A stretch of 9,112 nt of DNA. Origin: Chloroflexota bacterium. GTDB lineage: Bacteria > Chloroflexota > Anaerolineae > Aggregatilineales > Phototrophicaceae. The DNA lies in contig JAEVZT010000286.1 of assembly GCA_023392115.1 (NCBI GenBank), positions 1-9,112 on the forward strand, in the 5' to 3' direction. Numbering within the stretch: the stretch's first letter is position 1; every line of letters begins with the position of its first letter. Position numbers and translations under genes: made by a program. Under the pieces are notes generated by a model, which saw nothing but the letters and a program-made list of their open reading frames with translations, did no database searches and was not told the DNA's origin. This document shows, piece after piece, positions 7,405-9,112 of the stretch.

Positions 7405-8226
7405 CTAGCCCTTCAGCGCGCCGCCGACCATGCCACGTATGAAACTGCGCTGGAACAGGAAGTAGAGCACCAACACCGGCGCAGACACGATCAGCGATGC
7501 CGCCGCCATGACCGGCACGTCGGAGGCGTAGCGTCCGCGCAGGAGCGCCAAGCCGACCGGCAGCGTCCGCAGGTCGCCTGTCACCATCACCAGCACAAGG
7601 AAGAATTCGTTCCACGTCCACATGAACAGCAGGACGACGAGCGACAGCAGCGCCGGACGCGCGATCGGGAATAGGATGCGCCACAGCACGCCCCATGTCG
7701 TGCAGCCGTCGACGACGGCGGCATCAATCAAGTCGCGCGGGACGCCCCTAAAATACGAGCGCATCCAGAACGTACCAAAGGCGAAACTTAGCGCGACCTG
7801 CGGCAGGATCAGCGCCCAGTAGCTGTTGCGCAAGCCGAGCGCGCCCATCAACTGCCACAGCGGAATGATAACCGCCTCAAACGGCACCATCAAACCGAGG
7901 ATGATGAGCAGCAGCAGCGCGTTATCCCCCGGAAACCTAAACATGCCGAAGGCGAAGCCCGACATGGTAGATAGGAGCGTGCTGATCACGACTACCGGGA
8001 CGACGACGATCGCGCTGCTGGCGAAGTAGGTTGAAAAGCGCGCGCCATTCCACGCGTCGACGTAGTTATCCCAGCGCGGCATTTCCGGTAGCGCAAAGAT
8101 GCCGCGCGACAGTTCGCCCGTGTCCTTGAGCGAAGTCAGCAGCACGCCGATGAAGGGTAGAATCGCGCCGAGCAGAAAGACTGTCAGCAGCAGGTAGGTG
8201 AAGATGTTCGTGCGCCGCTGCGTCAT
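7405..8226 (-). CDS. CUT1-family sugar ABC transporter permease, MalG-like
   Basis: This inner-membrane permease forms half of the channel of an ABC importer for sugars or glycerol-phosphate-like solutes. The 273 residues fit the MalG/LacG/UgpE size. A first helix (about 9-31) is followed by a periplasmic stretch with the RWDNYVDAW motif (51-59). Further helices lie near 70-95, 104-124, 135-155, 192-215 and 238-260. The EAA loop that docks the ATPase is at about 165-191, with DAAVVDG (168-174) and a Pro at 187 and 191. The C-terminus GMVGGALKG is typical of MalG-like proteins. The start overlaps the stop of the upstream permease as ATGA and has AGGA 9 bases before it. The substrate cannot be told from the permease alone. 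The gene for the ATPase is not downstream, where the HIT gene follows. Confidence 0.93.
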   Translation of the reverse strand: MTQRRTNIFTYLLLTVFLLGAILPFIGVLLTSLKDTGELSRGIFALPEMPRWDNYVDAWNGARFSTYFASSAIVVVPVVVISTLLSTMSGFAFGMFRFPGDNALLLLIILGLMVPFEAVIIPLWQLMGALGLRNSYWALILPQVALSFAFGTFWMRSYFRGVPRDLIDAAVVDGCTTWGVLWRILFPIARPALLSLVVLLFMWTWNEFFLVLVMVTGDLRTLPVGLALLRGRYASDVPVMAAASLIVSAPVLVLYFLFQRSFIRGMVGGALKG

Positions 8227-9112
8227 AGCGTGTTGTCCTGTTCGTCACCGCCGCGCCGCTGAAGCCAGAAAACAACCGCCGACACGATCACGATCAGCGT
8301 TCCCATAACCATGGCGATCGCCGAGGCGTAACCCGCTCGCCGGAGTTCAAAAGCGTTCTGGTAAATGAGGATGCTGGTGACGATCGTTTGCTTGCCGGGA
8401 CCGCCGCCACCGGTGAGCACGAACACCAGATCGAAAACGCGCAGGGCGGCGATGAACGTCAGCACGAAGGCGACAAGAATTTGCCCGCGCAAACCGGGCA
8501 GCGTGACGTAGCGAAACTGCTGCCACGCATTCGCGCCGAAGACCTTCGCCGCGTCGTAAAGCTCTTCGTCGATCGACTGCGCGCCGGCGATGAACAGGAT
8601 CATGCACAAGCCGTACTGCACCCACGTCCCGACCGAGCCGACGGCGTAGGGCGCCCATGTGAAGTCGCCGAGCCACGGACGCGCATCCAGCCCGATTCCA
8701 GTCAGAAAGGCGTTGATCGGTCCGTTGAAGGCGAACAGCCAGCGCCACGTAATGCCGACGACAACCGGGCTTAATACCTGTGGGATGAATAAGCCGGTAC
8801 GAAACAGCGCCATGCCGCGCAGCTTACCGCGTGTCAGCAGCGACGTGAGCAGCAAGCCGAGCAGGATTGGCAGGATTGTGTAGAAGATAACGAAAAACGC
8901 GTTGTTGCCGATCGCTTTCCAGAAATCCGCGTCGTTGAAAAGGCGGATGTAGTTGTTCAGCCCGACATACGTCGGCTCGCTGAAGCCCGTCCATTCGGTC
9001 AGGCTGTAGCGCGCTGTGTTGGTGATTGGAAAAAGCACGAAGACGAGGTAAATCAAAAAGCCCGGCAGGATGTAGAGGTATGCCTGCCACGGGCGCGCAA
9101 AGGGTCTGCCTG
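8223..9112 (-). CDS. CUT1-family sugar ABC transporter permease, MalF-like (5' end outside window)
   Basis: This is the partner permease of the same sugar importer, MalF/LacF/UgpA-like. The frame stays open to the window edge: the codons before position 9056 read ...PWQAYLYILPGF, the usual start of the first helix in this family, so TTG at 9056 is an internal Leu and the true start lies beyond 9112. About 296 codons are visible. The EAA loop reads DAAKVFGANAWQQF, where the normally acidic residue before GA is Phe (codon 8538-8540). The later VFDLVFVLTGGGGPG and YQNAFELRRAGYASA segments are standard for the family. The stop overlaps the MalG-like start by 4 bases (ATGA), which suits 1:1 production. 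The solute-binding protein and ATPase are probably further upstream on this strand or elsewhere in the genome. Confidence 0.92.
   Translation of the reverse strand, partial: GRPFARPWQAYLYILPGFLIYLVFVLFPITNTARYSLTEWTGFSEPTYVGLNNYIRLFNDADFWKAIGNNAFFVIFYTILPILLGLLLTSLLTRGKLRGMALFRTGLFIPQVLSPVVVGITWRWLFAFNGPINAFLTGIGLDARPWLGDFTWAPYAVGSVGTWVQYGLCMILFIAGAQSIDEELYDAAKVFGANAWQQFRYVTLPGLRGQILVAFVLTFIAALRVFDLVFVLTGGGGPGKQTIVTSILIYQNAFELRRAGYASAIAMVMGTLIVIVSAVVFWLQRRGGDEQDNTL

Noticed and set aside
7196..7696. Minus-strand open frame of 166 codons across the gap between the MalG-like permease and the HIT gene
   Set aside because: It overlaps both genes in another frame, has shadow-like composition and no motif.
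9054..9056. TTG at 9056 as the start of the MalF-like permease
   Set aside because: The frame continues to the window edge with a normal MalF-type N-terminal helix, so this is an internal Leu codon.
1..9112. tRNA, rRNA, CRISPR array, insertion sequence, riboswitch or novel defence system
   Set aside because: No repeats, terminal inverted repeats, tRNA-like folds or unfamiliar gene clusters were found. All gaps are under 100 bases and all six genes fall in known families.

Overview
The window is a roughly 60% GC bacterial segment packed with genes: six coding regions and no gap longer than 93 bases. The mix suggests a Chloroflexota-like bacterium, perhaps Anaerolineae. It pairs a GT39-type membrane glycosyltransferase carrying a C-terminal beta-sandwich, a heterodimeric ABC exporter, a CUT1 sugar importer and an 'LWTPWRMAYI' HIT protein. 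This placement rests on remembered family styles, not on a phylogenetic marker, and is weak.

Left half, plus strand: a membrane glycosyltransferase (82-1878) is followed, after a 93-base gap, by two ABC exporter half-transporters (1972-3762 and 3766-5613) only 3 bases apart. Their motifs are complementary. The first has Asp in place of the catalytic Walker B Glu; the second has LSMGQ in place of LSGGQ. Both changes fall in the same composite ATP site, as expected for a heterodimeric exporter with one degenerate and one active site.

Right half, minus strand, read from the right edge: a MalF-type sugar permease (cut by the window edge, 9112-8223) overlaps a MalG-type permease (8226-7405) by ATGA. 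After a 73-base structured gap comes a HIT-family nucleotide hydrolase/phosphorylase (7331-6831), which overlaps a thiolase (6834-5620) by ATGA. The sugar-binding protein and the ATPase of the importer are not in the window. The two halves converge at 5613/5620 with only 6 bases between stop codons; a hairpin sits across the stop of the second exporter gene.

I do not see a previously undescribed system. All six genes belong to known families. The points that most deserve a second look are the asymmetric exporter, the beta-sandwich on the glycosyltransferase, the HIT-thiolase translational coupling, unusual residues at conserved positions of the thiolase and the MalF-type permease, the nested inverted repeats before the HIT gene, and an excess of the palindrome CGATCG.
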